From: Steromphala cineraria
Taxonomy: Eukaryota > Mollusca > Gastropoda > Trochida > Trochidae
DNA length: 64,000 nucleotides
Direction: 5' to 3'
Assembly (NCBI GenBank): GCA_916613615.1
Contig: OU744736.1
Location: forward strand, 13,527,724-13,591,723
Below the pieces are notes generated by a model. The model saw nothing but the letters and a program-made list of their open reading frames with translations. It made no database searches and was not told the DNA's origin. Within the stretch, counting starts at the first letter, position 1, and every line of letters starts with the position of its first letter. Shown here one piece after another: positions 10,909-22,649 of the stretch. The translations under genes were made by a program, and so were the position numbers.

Positions 10909-13900
10909 TCAACTGTAGGCCAAGCGGAAGTTGCGCTCCTGTTCTTTACGCTGAGCGTCCATCTGTTTCCCGATGTCTTCTACTCTTCTACTCAGTGTTA
11001 CTGTAAGGTCAAGAAACACAGCATAAAACACTTACTTCAATGATTCAAAGTGATCTTACCAGAAACCTTCAGGAAGGCCAAACAAGTCTTGGCTCTAGCA
11101 TTTTAAGAAACCCATACTGCCATATATTATCTTGGCATAAAAAGAGCTTTGAATTTGAAGACCCTTGCTGGTACATTGTCAAACATGTGAGACCTTTAAG
11201 CAAAGTAAGGCTGGCATATGTAGACATTAATGTCGATATTGATAAGAGAAAGTGTGAAGATCTGTCCGTTGTACACCTTCTTATTTGTGGTATGTTACAG
11301 TTACTAAATGTAGATACTGAAGGTAAGACGGAAGTACCTGAGTTTCTGTCTATCCAGAGCAGGGAGTCCATGTGAGCGTTGAGGATCTTGGTGATCTGCT
11401 GGGTCTGGTGAACAGAAACAGAAATCTTCACACAAAGGCATTATCATGGCGGCCAACACTCAACTGTACATCTGCTGACCAGTCTCAATCAATCAAGATC
11501 TATATTTCTTCACTACTTTAGCGTATAGATCTTGCTATGCTCGCTCATCAATGAGTCAGACTGACCTGTGATGTAATTCAAATCCAGTCAATCAGCGAGT
11601 TTGCCCCGTAAGCCAACAATCCAAGCTTGGCTGACCGCTCAATTAATGCTAATGTAGTGAAGCAATATATATCTTGATATTTTTAGACTGATCTGCTGAC
11701 AAGAGGTAGAGTCTGTGCATCAAGCACCTGTTTGATACATGGAGAATCTCACCCCAGCGTCCTCTGATAACAAACATATTCACACATGTTGATAAATGTT
11801 ACATATATTTGAGAAGTACCGTATATGACCGGGTATAAGCCGACCCCGAATATAAGTCTACCCCCTTTCTCAACCCCTCAAATTCCAGTAAAAACCTAGT
11901 ATCTCATGTATAGACCGATCCCCCTCTTCGCAGCTCTATTTTGCTGACAGTAAGTCGATATGATGCCAGTTGCATTGAAACTAAAAGCTCATGAATCCTC
12001 AAATGACACGTTAATTTTAAGACGTATATTATTTTTAAAAAACTATAAAAGAAATGATAAGTGTTCACTTACGGTGTATGTTGTTTGTTTTAATCATATT
12101 ACATATTATTCTCGACAAATTGTTAACGAACGACAGTCAAGAACCTTTGGTGCATGAAGTGTTTGCTGGAAATGAGATATTTGTTACAAGCTTTTTCATT
12201 GGTTAAATTATGTAGGTCAACCAATCAGCCAGTCGGTTTAAAAAAGATCTACGAAACATAAAACGTGGTCGTAATAATTTCATGACAACATTTTGTCGAT
12301 ACAATATTAAATGTGTAAATATATCAGATTTTCTTACACGTTTTCTATATTTTATTATTTCAAAATTAACATGCAGTTAATTGAAATATTTGTGTATATA
12401 AAAGTCAAAGAATAACGATCAGAAATATACCCATGAGCAAAAAATTATATAAGGAATGTTATTCGTCGTCACAAAATTACGATTGAAATTCAAAGTAATG
12501 TAAAACATTGTGCTTTCACGAGTGTATCTTTGACAAAGATTTGATTGAATTTCGATAAGATATGATTGATAAGTTTGGAAATATGTCTTATTAATACTTT
12601 AAAATGGACAACAAGTCTTTTGATGCGAGTGAAGCCACATCGATCTGCCGAAATCTAACAGTACGTGAAGGTTGCTTGAATATGTTTTCAACTTCCCGTT
12701 GCATATTGATATATCTTTATATATTTTTAAACTTCTCTTTGTATATTTTCATTAAAAACAACAACACAACAAAAGTATTTTTATTTTACAAGTTCAATAT
12801 AGAAATGACCTCGATGATTGTGCATGTTGCTTCCTGTGTAAACATCGACTCGCTAACTCGCTGGGCTGACGATACTCGTGCTTGGTCTCTTGATTTTTTC
12901 ATCTGCATCATATAACTCAGGTATAGACCGACCCCCCTCTCTGACCCCCTAATTTCTGGTGTCAAATTCTCGGCTTATACCCGGTCATATATGGTATGCG
13001 TAAATAAAGTGTTGATATATTTGAAGAAAACACAAGGCTGAGATTCTGTCAAACAAATCACAGGGATGGCAGTGAAGTTTTTTTAAAAACAGTTGAAATG
13101 CATGGAATTATGGTTTCAAGGTGGTAATCTATGAATAAAACTACAGTAAGAACCTACCCAAAACAGCTGATCAGCTGAAAAGTTACATCCCTGAAATCAT
13201 GAAATAATTATGAAAAAATAATTTCTCTAGATTTTAATTATTCCAATAGTATTATACACACCGGATCCTGTGTGTCTGATCTAAGGTTTGACGTGTTGAG
13301 TCTCTCGATAATCTCCTTCAGGTCCTGTCCCATCCTCTTGAGTTGAGCGTCCAGGCTCTCCGCCAACTGGTACCTGCAGAGATTCATCGTCATAAATCAC
13401 TAGGGCTTTTACAATTTACTAAGCCAACAATAAAAAGGCAAAGTTAATGTTACACCTTAAAGTTTTCATGTTTCGAGTGACTGATAAGAGAAATCTGTTG
13501 TAGCGCATCATATAAGTGGTCAATTAATACCAAAAATGATTTGACAGTATTTGTGGTAAAACATGACATTTTTTTGGTCTTGCTATGAGATTGAGTGCAA
13601 AGTAGAAGAAAATCCAATATTATCAAGACTATTTCAAACCCACCACTCAATAATTGGTAGTGTTTCTGATCTAACTACTACTCCAGAGGGGAAGTGTCAT
13701 GTGAATTTGTGTATAAACTTTCAATTTCAAGAGTGTCTACGAATCACTGCAGGTTTAGAGATCACTTATGCGGATAATTTCATTATCTCATTGCTGATTG
13801 GTTAATGCAAAAGTTTATGTCACAAGCAAAACCGCGCAATACTGAGATCAGAAACGCAAAGAGAAAGAGCATTAGGTTCAATTCTGATTTTAGCAAAACA

Positions 13901-16900
13901 GAAGCACACAAAGTTTAACATATAGATCTCAAATTCATCAAGTCAATTTTTTTACACACATAGCTTAATAAACTTGAAATATGTGTAACCACTTGAGGCA
14001 TGGGTATGGCTTGGAGCTAATTTGACAATGAATATTGAATGGCAAAAATGTCAGTGTATCTATAAATTAAATTATAACTGATTCATCCATCTATCCAATT
14101 TTCAGCACAGCACATACGTGTGTTCCCTCTCCAGGTCAGGTGAAACTACTTTAAAGATGCTTATTGATTGGTTAAATTTGATCGAATTCAAGAAACAAGT
14201 ATCTTTAGCACAGCACGTACGTGTGTTCCCTCTCCAGGTCAGCGTGTTGCTGGTAGCTGATGGGCGGGAGCTGGTCCAGAGTTTTCTCCAGGGGCGTGAG
14301 GAGGTCCTCCAGCTCTCGCTGCTGGGCGTGGATGAAGTCCAGCTCATGGTCAAGCTTCTGCTGGTCAGTCTTCACCCGCTCTACCTCCTTGTTCAGGGTC
14401 ACTATCTGTGGGATACAGAGTAGGAGTCGGAACTGAATGCTTGAAGTAGTAGTCGTACCTAGAATTTGTGTCTCTTAGTTCCTTATCATAATTTTGAAGT
14501 GTAAGCATGTAAAGTATTCTCAGGGATGGCAATGGTGAATTTGAAAATCAGCTGAAATGCATGGAATTTAGGTTCTTAGATGGTTGTTTATGAATAAAAA
14601 CTACAGTGAGAACAATCTCGAAACAGCTGAATTCAGCTGATCAGCTGAAAATTGCCATCCCTGTATTCTATTTTAAGTCTCTGCTTGAACTAAAAAAAAT
14701 TTCAACCATTGATTTCACTCTTATACTCTACTACATTGTTGCGTCAGCAAGCAGTTACTAAATACTGGCAATATGTTGTTGTAAGTAGTGATTCCAAGAC
14801 TGGGTTATATTAGTTATTTTAAGCTGGTTTCAAGAACATTTAACTAGTTTTACAATGGTTAGAAATAGCCAGCACTACAGATAGGACATTCCTCACCCCA
14901 GAATTACCTGAATTACCACAAAAACCTCTATCAAAATCACATAGAATCTTACCCTAATGTCATCAACTCATCAACAAAGTATAAATATTCTTAGAAAGAC
15001 ACTTTGGCAAGATTCCCTTTTCACATCCTACCCTACTAAGTCAAGAGACGCCCCACCTTCTCCCCGTTCTCCATGACGAGCCTGTCCCAAGCGTTGACCT
15101 GTGTGGCCTGCTGCAGGAAGATCTTCTCCTGGTCCTCCAGCTCTGCTGTCCACTTGTTGATTGAGTCCTCTAGCTGGCGGTACGTCATCTGCTTACTCTC
15201 CGTCGTCACTCCGCTTGTTGTGCTATATACACGGAAAAGAACACAAGGTTTGAATTCTTAGCTTGTTGTGCTACACAGAAAATATCAACAAATTTGAATT
15301 CTTAGAAACATTTAATATTTTTGCATATTTTGAAATGAAGGGACTCTGCCGTTCTTGTTTTTGATTACAAAGGGGTCTGCTCATAGTTTTCACCTGGGAG
15401 GAACAACAATGCTTAAATTCACAACAGCAAGTTTCAGTACAGATTCTTATACCATTCTAAAGCCACTTAAGAATCTATAACCAAATATCATGATTTGTGA
15501 AAATGAAGTTGTTTATCCATAAAACATCCTTGGTTGACTTATTCAACAAACTTCTTGCCTCTCGAACAAATTTGATATGCATAACAATCAAGATTTGAAT
15601 CTACTTTCTGGACTAAGAGAAGCTGCCTACCTGGTTGCCCCTGCAGCTGATGTGGCGGTGTTGAATCCACCCAGCGAGAACCCAGCAGCTGTGCTAGCTG
15701 CAGCTGTAGTAGCTGTTGGCTTCAGGGAGAAGCCAGCTGCAGCTGTGGTGCTTGTTGCCTGGTGATAAATTAGTTTGTTTTTACTTGATCAACTGAGCTA
15801 CATCCACAGATACATACTCAGCAACAACCCTGCCTAATCCGTTTTCATTATAGCTCCCAACATTTCTTTTGAAATAATCACAAACAGAGGGAGTCTGCTT
15901 GGTAAAGTGTGAACATATCAAACAATAGTTCAATGTGATGTTTTTTCAAAGTTTCAATGAACTAGGCCTAATTATTTTCTTAGTTTATCGCATAACATAC
16001 TTTCTTGTTGTGTTCGCAAATAGCTTCTTACTAATAATTTCAAAGTTCTCAACAATGCAAGCCTCTTCTATGCCATAACTTCATACCCGGGACATATATA
16101 TATTTATACATCAGGACCTAGATTCTGAAAGATCTTTCAGCACTAAATAGGTGTAGGCAATCTTGATGCATGGTAGTCAGACTATCTCTACACTACGAGG
16201 AACTTAAAATCTTTGGTCCAGTCCAGTACCTGTATGCCTGTAGCCAGCCCTGTTGTTGTTGGTGCCGTGGTCGCTGTTTGTGGTGTTGTCAGACTGAAGC
16301 CTGCTGTCGGCGCTGTTCCCAGTTTCGCTGCTCCTGCTAAGGAGAATCCACTTGCAGCTGTTGAGGCAGCTGTAGATGCTGCAGCTGGAGCTATAGTTGC
16401 TAATGTAACAAAGTTGATGAGATGAAGATACCTTGTCATTTAGGGGAAATATCTTTTAACAAAATATTAAGCATTCCTTAGTCTATAAGCATGTTATGGT
16501 AACTAATGACCACTTTATATTATCGACGACATGTCAAAAGAGTATCATATCTTTTGATTCCACTACCTTGTTTATGGGCTTTTTAAGATGATTTTGTTTT
16601 TAAATTTATGAGACTCTTACAAGAAATTTAAACTATTGTAACATTAAATACACTCAGCTGTAGCTTTATACTTATTTGACACTGTCAAACCGGATCAACA
16701 TCTAGCACAGATTATATTTCTTCAAATCAGCGTCTTACCTGTTGTGGCTGCAGTTTTGGGTGCAGATGCTCCGGGTGTTAGATTGAATCCTCCCAGACCC
16801 GGTGCCGCAGGTTTTGCCGCCTGGGTGGTTGCCGTGGTGGGACCTGTAACGCCGAAGGCAAACCCTCCAGTACCGAGACCGAACCCTGCGCCGGTTACTG

Positions 16901-19900
16901 GTGTGGCTGCGATGGGTGCAGTTGCAGCTGGGTGGGAGAGGGTGGGTGGTTGTTAGATGGTGCAAGGTTGAAAACAATCTATTACCATTTTAATTGATAA
17001 CTAGAAATCTGTGCATGTGATGCACTGTGATGTCCCCCGCTAACATTTAATCCGAATGTGACCCTACCCAAATTATGTACAAATTTCATATTGTTTCCAT
17101 GGAAACCAGAAAAATAACAATTGAGAATAACCAAAGTAGCAAAAGGCACCACTCCTCCACTAGGTCTAACCACATATCAAGTCTAGTAAAAATATTTTGA
17201 ATAGTTTTTAAGTTAAAGTACGGAAACAGACCCTACCCCCCATATAAACCTAGTTCAACTTGTTTCTTTAGAAACCAGAATTTTTTTTCAGAATAACTAA
17301 AATAGAAAAAGGCACTACTCCACCACTAGGTCTAACCACATACCAAGTTTCGTAAAATCATATTGAATAGTTTTTGAGATATTGCCGAGAAATGGTCCTT
17401 TCAAACTGTTGCCATGGAAACCAGGAAAATTATATAATTCAGAATAGCAAAAGGCACCACTCCACCACTAGGTCTAACCATATATCAAGTTTCGTTAAAA
17501 AATATTGAACAGTTTTGAAGATATATGGTCCGGAAATGAAAGCACCCCTAATATGCAAGCACCCCTAATATGCACTAAGTTCAAAATGTTTCCATGGAAA
17601 CCAGAAAAAAATAAAAAATTCAGAATAACCAAAATAGCAAAAGCCACCACTCTAGTACTAGATCTAACCACATACCAAGTTTCGTTAAAAAATATCAAAC
17701 AGTTTTGAAGATATGGTCCTGAAACGAAAGCTTTGCGGGGGACATAATGAAACATTAGCAGTGTCGTTCCTTGAGGGGGTCTTGGGGAAATTTGCCTTAC
17801 ATTTGGTCTCTTAGAATTTTGAGATGTAGGATACTTTTATCATTGAAAAGGGTCCTTTTTGATCAGAAAAGGACAAAACTTACCCCCTGAGTTGATCACC
17901 TAGGAACAACACTGATTTGAAAAAAGTTGAGCGTTCAGTAAAATGTTAACTGCTAGTACGGTGACAACATTTTGAACATGAACCAAAACTCGTTGAAAAG
18001 GGGAATGGCGTAGGGCTGGCCTTTGAGGCAGATTAAAATCACTAATAGTCCAACAAACATCATGCAATTAGGAGATAAACCTACTGTGTTTTTTAATTTT
18101 CGTGGTCTAACGTAGATTCGATACCTGTTGATGTCATTCGGAGCCGAATCTACGTTAGACCACGAAAATTAAAAACACAGTAGGTTTATCTCCATTCTAC
18201 CATGATGAGTTTTGTTAGCGTTTTAAATGTCATTTCTTTTCTAACGCGTAGCGTGAGTTGTGCTTCGGTCAACACTGTGACGTCACAATGTCTTGCGCTT
18301 TTGACGTCAAAGGTTGACATCACTGAATCAAAACTGGTTGCGGTAGCCTATTGATCTAAACTCAGCCTTTAGCTTATAAATTACACTATTTCATGGACAT
18401 AAACATGCATGATATTAATGCGAACCAAACTCTTCTTATGTAAAAGTACGGGTAGTAAAATGATAAATGACTTTTAGTTAGTATTCAGAAGAAGCAACTC
18501 CCGAAGCGTGCGGTGACTGTTTGCGGGTAGACTCGGGTCATGAAGTTCGTTTCTATGGCAATGTGTATGAAGCCGCGGTGAATCGCCCGTCATAAAAATC
18601 GTGTTCGAACGTAGGTTAGACCATAGAAATTAACCAATGAAATCCGAGGATTTTGAAATGTCATGGTAGAATGGTTATTAGTGAACAATCCAACGTGCTT
18701 ATTGAAACAGTCTTAACAAAAAAAGCCTGTGTTAATCAAAACAGGGAGTGCAAAAATATTTGTAGTGCTTTTTGAAAACAAACATTGTCAAAGATCAACT
18801 TCATTTCCAAGTGTTAACATTATACTCCATCGTTTCAAAAACCTTACCTCTTTGAAGTATTTGACGAATAATAAAAACAAGGCAAAAGTGAGCGCGGCTC
18901 ACATACCCCCGCTTGAGTTTGACCGCCTTCACGTAACATTAATTTGAAAATTTATGATTATGACTTAGAACACAATGATCTTGCAACCCTAAAAACTATT
19001 TCACTTCAAAACATCCCCGGCTATGTAGTTTTTGAATAAAATTCTGGGAACCCTGGAATTACCCCTAAAGGGCACAACAGCACTATACAGTCGAACCTTG
19101 TTTTGGTTACAGGTGAAAATCGTCCGGATAGCAAATCGTCCGGTTAACTGGGTCATTTTTCTTAAGAAATATAGACACATTGTTTGAAAAATCTTTGTCC
19201 GTAAGGTGAGATTTATGGATATACGGAGTCTGGGTATCCAAGGTTCGACTGTATACTTCCATACCAAATTTGAAGTGTGCAAGTCATTTGGTATTTAAAT
19301 AGTAAAAAAATTTGACCGTTTTTTGTTAAAATTTCAAAAATTATTTGGACCATTGAGTTGAAACCCCTAAAAGGCACAACAGCACCATATAGGCTACTTC
19401 CATACCAAATTTGAAGTTTCTAAGTGGTATAGTTTTTCAGTTATGCTCCGGAAACGAGACAAAGTCCTAAAATCGGACCGTTTTTGGTCAAAATTTCAAA
19501 AATTATTTGGACCATTGAGTTGAAACCCCTAAAAGGCACAACAGCACCATATAGGCTACTTCCATACCAAATTTGAAGTTTCTAAGTGGTATAGTTTTTC
19601 AGTTATGCTCCGGAAACGAGACAAAGTCCAAAAATCGGACCGTTTTTGGTCAAAATTTCAAAAATTATTTGGACCATTGAGTTGAAACCCCTAAAAGGCA
19701 CAACAGCACCATATAGGCTACTTCCATACCAAATTTGAAGTTTCTAAGTGGTATAGTTTTTCAGTTATGCTCCGGAAATGAGACAAACTCCAAAAATCGG
19801 ACCGTTTTTGGTAAAAATTTCAAAAATTATTTGGACCATTGAGCTGAAACCCCTAAAAGGCACCACAGCACCATATAGGCTACTTTCATACCAAATTTGA

Positions 19901-22649
19901 AGTTTCTAAGTGGTATAGTTTTTCAGTTATGCTCCGGAAATGAGACAAACTCCAAAAATCGGACCGTTTTTGGTAAAAATTTCAAAAATTATTTGGACCA
20001 TTGAGCTGAAACCCCTAAAAGGCACCACAGCACCATATAGGCTACTTTCATACCAAATTTGAAGTTTCTAAGTGGTATAGATTTTCAGTTATGCTCCGGA
20101 AATGAGACAAACTCCAAAAATCGGACCGTTTTTGGTAAAAATTTCAAAAATTATTTGGACCATTGAGCTGAAACCCCTAAAAGGCACCACAGCACCATAT
20201 AGGCTACTTCCATACCAAATTTGAAGTTTCTAAGTGGTATAGATTTTCAGTTATGCTCCGGAAACAATTTCGGACGGACGGACGCACGCACGCACGCACG
20301 GACGGACACGCGGAGCGCTATATACCCCCGACTACGTCGTAGCGGGGGTATAATTATTTCATGTCACATATTTTCACAATAAAAATGATTGAATGAATTA
20401 TTGTTCAGCTCTGATTGGGCAATATACAACCATAAGCCCATTTTGACACAAAAGATGTTGTTGCCCATCATAGATTTTTACAATAAAGACGTTGTTATTC
20501 AGAAATCTTCCTCCCCGATCTTATACATTAACCACTAACCTGCAGGTTTATTAAGCCCAGCAAATCCTCCAGGCGCAACACCTCCCCCCACCGCGGACCC
20601 TGTTCCAAATGAAAACCCTCCCAGAGCCGGTGCAGCTGTTGTTGTCGCAGCTCCCCCTAATGAAAAGCCACCCGCTGCCGGAGTTTGGACAGCAGCTTGA
20701 GTTGTTGCAGCTGTAGCAGCCGGGGTTGTTACTCCGAAGCTGAAGCCCCCTGGAGTAGCTGTCTGGGCCCCCGGCATTCCGAACCCTCCGGCAGTAGGGG
20801 CTGCAGGCTTAGCTTGAGCTCCTCCTAGAGTGAATCCTCCTGCTGCTGGAAATATCAAATTTTCACAATGGTTGTATTTATCATTTTCACTTGCTTAATA
20901 ACGTTGTTTGATTGAAATGTATATTTCATTCAGAAAAGAAGTTAACTATGAATGTATTTGTTTTTCTTCATCAAACCAACTAAATTGCCTTACAAAGTAG
21001 CAAGTTCCCATTATTTTCACTTAAATCACAGGGTAAAAAAAAACACTAGTCAGTAGCTGATTGCGAGTGAAAAAGATGCTGGGCTAGGAAAATGCCTGAC
21101 TGGTATTTTGAAAGACTAGTTGAATTTCAGGAATATAGGATTTTGTAGACGTATTTCGCTAGTTAGAATGTGTTTAGGCTATTATTCTCATAATTGCACT
21201 AGTCTGAATGGCTGGTATTGTAAAAGATCTAATTTTTATCACTGCATCAATTGCTAATAAACTGCTACAATTCTAGAAGTTATGGTTCATATGTGAATGC
21301 ACTTAACAAAGACAATACAGAGGGGTAGGCACACATTTGATGTCAGTCAGTTCATAGATCTGTAAAATATAGCCAATATGCAATGTTGAAAATCTAAATT
21401 ACAGCCTGTTCTATTGTCCAAATATTTCTTGATCATAACATGACAGACTCATTATCTTTTGATAAAGTTGCACAAAAGGTCATTGTAACCACCTATTCTG
21501 TGTCAATTGTCCATGAGATGTCAGTATTGTAACAGGAGATTGATGAAGTTACCGATAAGATAATTACTCACCTGCAGGTTGTGTAGTTGCACCTCCTCCT
21601 AAAGCATATCCAGTTCCAGCAGCAGGAGTTGATTGTGCTCCCCCTTGAGAGAACCCTCCTGCTCCTGTTGATGTCGAAGCACCCCCCAGTGAAAATCCCC
21701 CTGTTGCCGGGGTACCTGTTGGCCCCATTGAAAATCCCCCTGTTGCCGGGTTACCTGTTGGCCCCATTGAAAATCCCCCTGTTGCCGGGGTACCTGTTTG
21801 CCCTAATGAAAATCCCCCTGTTGCCGGGGTACCTGTTGCTCCCATGGCTCCAGCGGTACCTCCGAATGAAAACCCAGGAGCTGCAGTCGGTGTTGTAGTC
21901 GCCCCTCCGAAAGAGAACCCTCCAGGCGCAGCAGGCACAGGCGCTGCCGCTGGTGTTGTAGTAGGTGTTGCAAAGAGTCCTCCTGTTGCAGGGGTCGTGG
22001 TGCCCCCAAAGCTGAATCCTCCCCCTGTGCTTGCAGTTGTGGCCGCAGCAGATGAGGCTGGAGTTCCGAAGGAGAATCCACTTCCTGTTGCAGCTCCTGT
22101 TGTGGGAGTCCCAAAGGAAAATCCTGATATACGAATGAAGGTTAATGTTAAAGGGTGATTATTGGGTGCGTTTTGTTGTGAAAACTTGATTTGGCTATTC
22201 CTATTAGTCATTTACCAAAAAATTCAAGATTTAATGCATTACAGTGGTGGTTTTATCATCATGTTGCATGTTTATATGAGATTCATTAAATGATTGCTTT
22301 TACGTTATTTTGTTACAATTTTCAGAGTGCTATTTGGTATTTAGAAATAAGAAAGGATAATCAACTGTGAAGCATTTCATTCACGGATGAAAAATCTTGA
22401 TCGAGGCACTATTCCAATACTTGTCTCTAAATACTTACCGTAAGTTTACTCCCTTAGTTACATGATGTAGTGATCTCTCTACTGCCTCTAGGTTTTTTTA
22501 AGGGAATTTTTGCATGTTTATATTAGATTTATTAAATGACTAATCTAGTCTAAAACTAATTGACAATGAGAACCTTTTTGTCTACTCATGCGTAGAAATG
22601 TGGTAAATATCAACAAACCTCCAGGATTATTTCCACCCGCACCAAACAT
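10909..22649 (-). CDS. NUP62: nucleoporin Nup62 (central-channel FG nucleoporin), complete, 11 coding exons
   Basis: Exons in gene order: 22649-22619, 22123-21572, 20845-20540, 16927-16739, 16399-16230, 15758-15631, 15222-15057, 14405-14221, 13373-13262, 11404-11338, 11000-10909. All have GT-AG borders and compatible phases. The total is 1998 nt, giving 665 residues and TGA. Residues 1 to about 460 are low-complexity Ala/Thr/Gly/Pro with GFSFG, GFSLG and GFSMG repeats, the disordered FG domain that binds transport receptors. Residues 461-665 are the coiled coil that assembles with Nup54 and Nup58, marked by MTYRQLEDSINKW, QVNAWDRLVMENGEK, AESLDAQLKRMGQDLKEII and ILNAHMDSLLWIDRNS. The C-terminus KEQERNFRLAYS matches the family. 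The protein is longer than the vertebrate one (about 520) because of an expanded FG region. A 5' UTR intron is likely, since CAG directly precedes the start codon region. Confidence 0.96.
11477..11693. mobile_element. MITE in NUP62 intron (~45-bp inverted ends)
   Basis: The left end GACCAGTCTCAATCAATCAA and the right end (inward) GATCAGTCTAAAAATATCAA continue into GATATATATT and CTTCACTAC, pairing imperfectly for about 45 bp. TGCT on both sides may be a 4-bp target duplication. There is no coding. Confidence 0.6.
11819..12994. mobile_element. DNA transposon remnant with TA target duplication (Tc1/mariner-pogo-like) in NUP62 intron
   Basis: The left end is CCGTATATGACCGGGTATAA. The right end read inward is CCATATATGACCGGGTATAA. 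Both continue into GCCGA and C-rich repeats of GACCGACCCCCCTCT type. TA dinucleotides flank both ends (11817-11818, 12995-12996). The interior has only short frames (65 residues at 11960, 103 residues at 12604), neither recognisable as a transposase, so the copy is non-autonomous or decayed. The superfamily is inferred from TA and the inverted repeats. Confidence 0.65.
13061..13193. mobile_element. 133-bp hAT-like MITE, 6-bp target duplication
   Basis: It begins CAGGGATGGCA and ends TTACATCCCTG, with internal CAGCTGATCAGCTGAAA. Perfect 6-bp direct repeats AAATCA flank it (13055-13060, 13194-13199). It is a sister of the element at 14521-14663. Confidence 0.75.
14104..14140. repeat. duplicated end of NUP62 exon 8 with its splice donor
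   Basis: The last ~22 bases of the exon ending at 14221 plus its donor region (AGCACAGCACRTACGTGTGT and CCCTCTCCAGGTCAG on the plus strand) recur about 96 bp further into the intron. The donor in the copy reads GTATGTGC rather than GTACGTGC. Use of the copy in place of the true donor would hit an in-frame stop just past the real exon end. Confidence 0.7.
14521..14663. mobile_element. 143-bp hAT-like MITE, 6-bp target duplication (second copy)
   Basis: Ends CAGGGATGGCAAT and AATTGCCATCCCTG are flanked by TATTCT on both sides (14515-14520, 14664-14669). It is about 75-80% similar by eye to the element at 13061-13193. Both lie in NUP62 introns. Confidence 0.78.
17030..17745. mobile_element. tandem-repeat element bounded by GTCCCCCGC / GCGGGGGAC (Helentron-like)
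   Basis: GTCCCCCGC near 17033 and its complement near 17742 bound four to five diverged units of about 140-180 bp. Each has GTTTCCATGGAAACCAGAAA, AAAGGCACCACTCC, CTAGGTCTAACCACATA and CAAGTTTCGT. There is no coding beyond repeat-derived frames. The architecture matches the elements at 18900-20351 and 34110-34532 in this window. It lies in the NUP62 intron 16927-20540. Confidence 0.65.
18071..18193. repeat. foldback: 49-50 bp inverted repeat with 24-nt loop
   Basis: The left arm at 18071-18120 (starts GGAGATAAACCTACTG, ends AACGTAGATTCG) and right arm at 18145-18193 (starts CGAATCTACGTTAG, ends TAGGTTTATCTCC) pair over their whole length with one extra T. Immediately to the right, ATTCTACCATGA (18194-18205) has its complement TCATGGTAGAAT near 18660, enclosing a partial third copy of the arm near 18607-18637. 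This suggests nested foldback insertions. Confidence 0.85.
18900..20351. mobile_element. Helentron-like element with 162-bp satellite core and terminal hairpin
   Basis: The left boundary is CATACCCCCGC near 18905. The right end has a GACG/CACG-rich run (20272-20310) and a hairpin TATACCCCCGACTACG / CGTAGCGGGGGTATA (about 20320-20351). The core is a tandem array with an exact 162-bp period: GGACCATTGAG starts at 19347, 19509, 19671, 19833, 19995 and 20157. Units contain CACCATATAGGCTACTTCCA, ACCAAATTTGAAGTTTCTAA and GTTATGCTCCGGAAA. There is no transposase, so the element would be non-autonomous. The Helentron affiliation is inferred from the architecture. Confidence 0.7.
21690..21845 (-). repeat. 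coding minisatellite, 39 bp x 4, in NUP62 FG domain
   Basis: A 39-bp unit encoding the 13-residue GFSMGPTGTPATG (variants GFSLGQTGTPATG, GFSMGPTGNPATG) repeats four times inside exon 2 of NUP62. Units are nearly identical at DNA level, pointing to recent expansion by slippage or unequal crossing over. The unit is a multiple of three, so length changes keep frame. Confidence 0.9.

Noticed and set aside
12604..12915. 103-residue frame inside the TA-flanked transposon as a transposase
   Set aside because: No DDE or helix-turn-helix pattern can be seen. It is too short and is interrupted compared with Tc1/mariner or pogo enzymes.
21587..22158. Plus-strand and alternative-frame ORFs of about 100 residues
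   Set aside because: They are shadows of the NUP62 FG-repeat exon on the minus strand.
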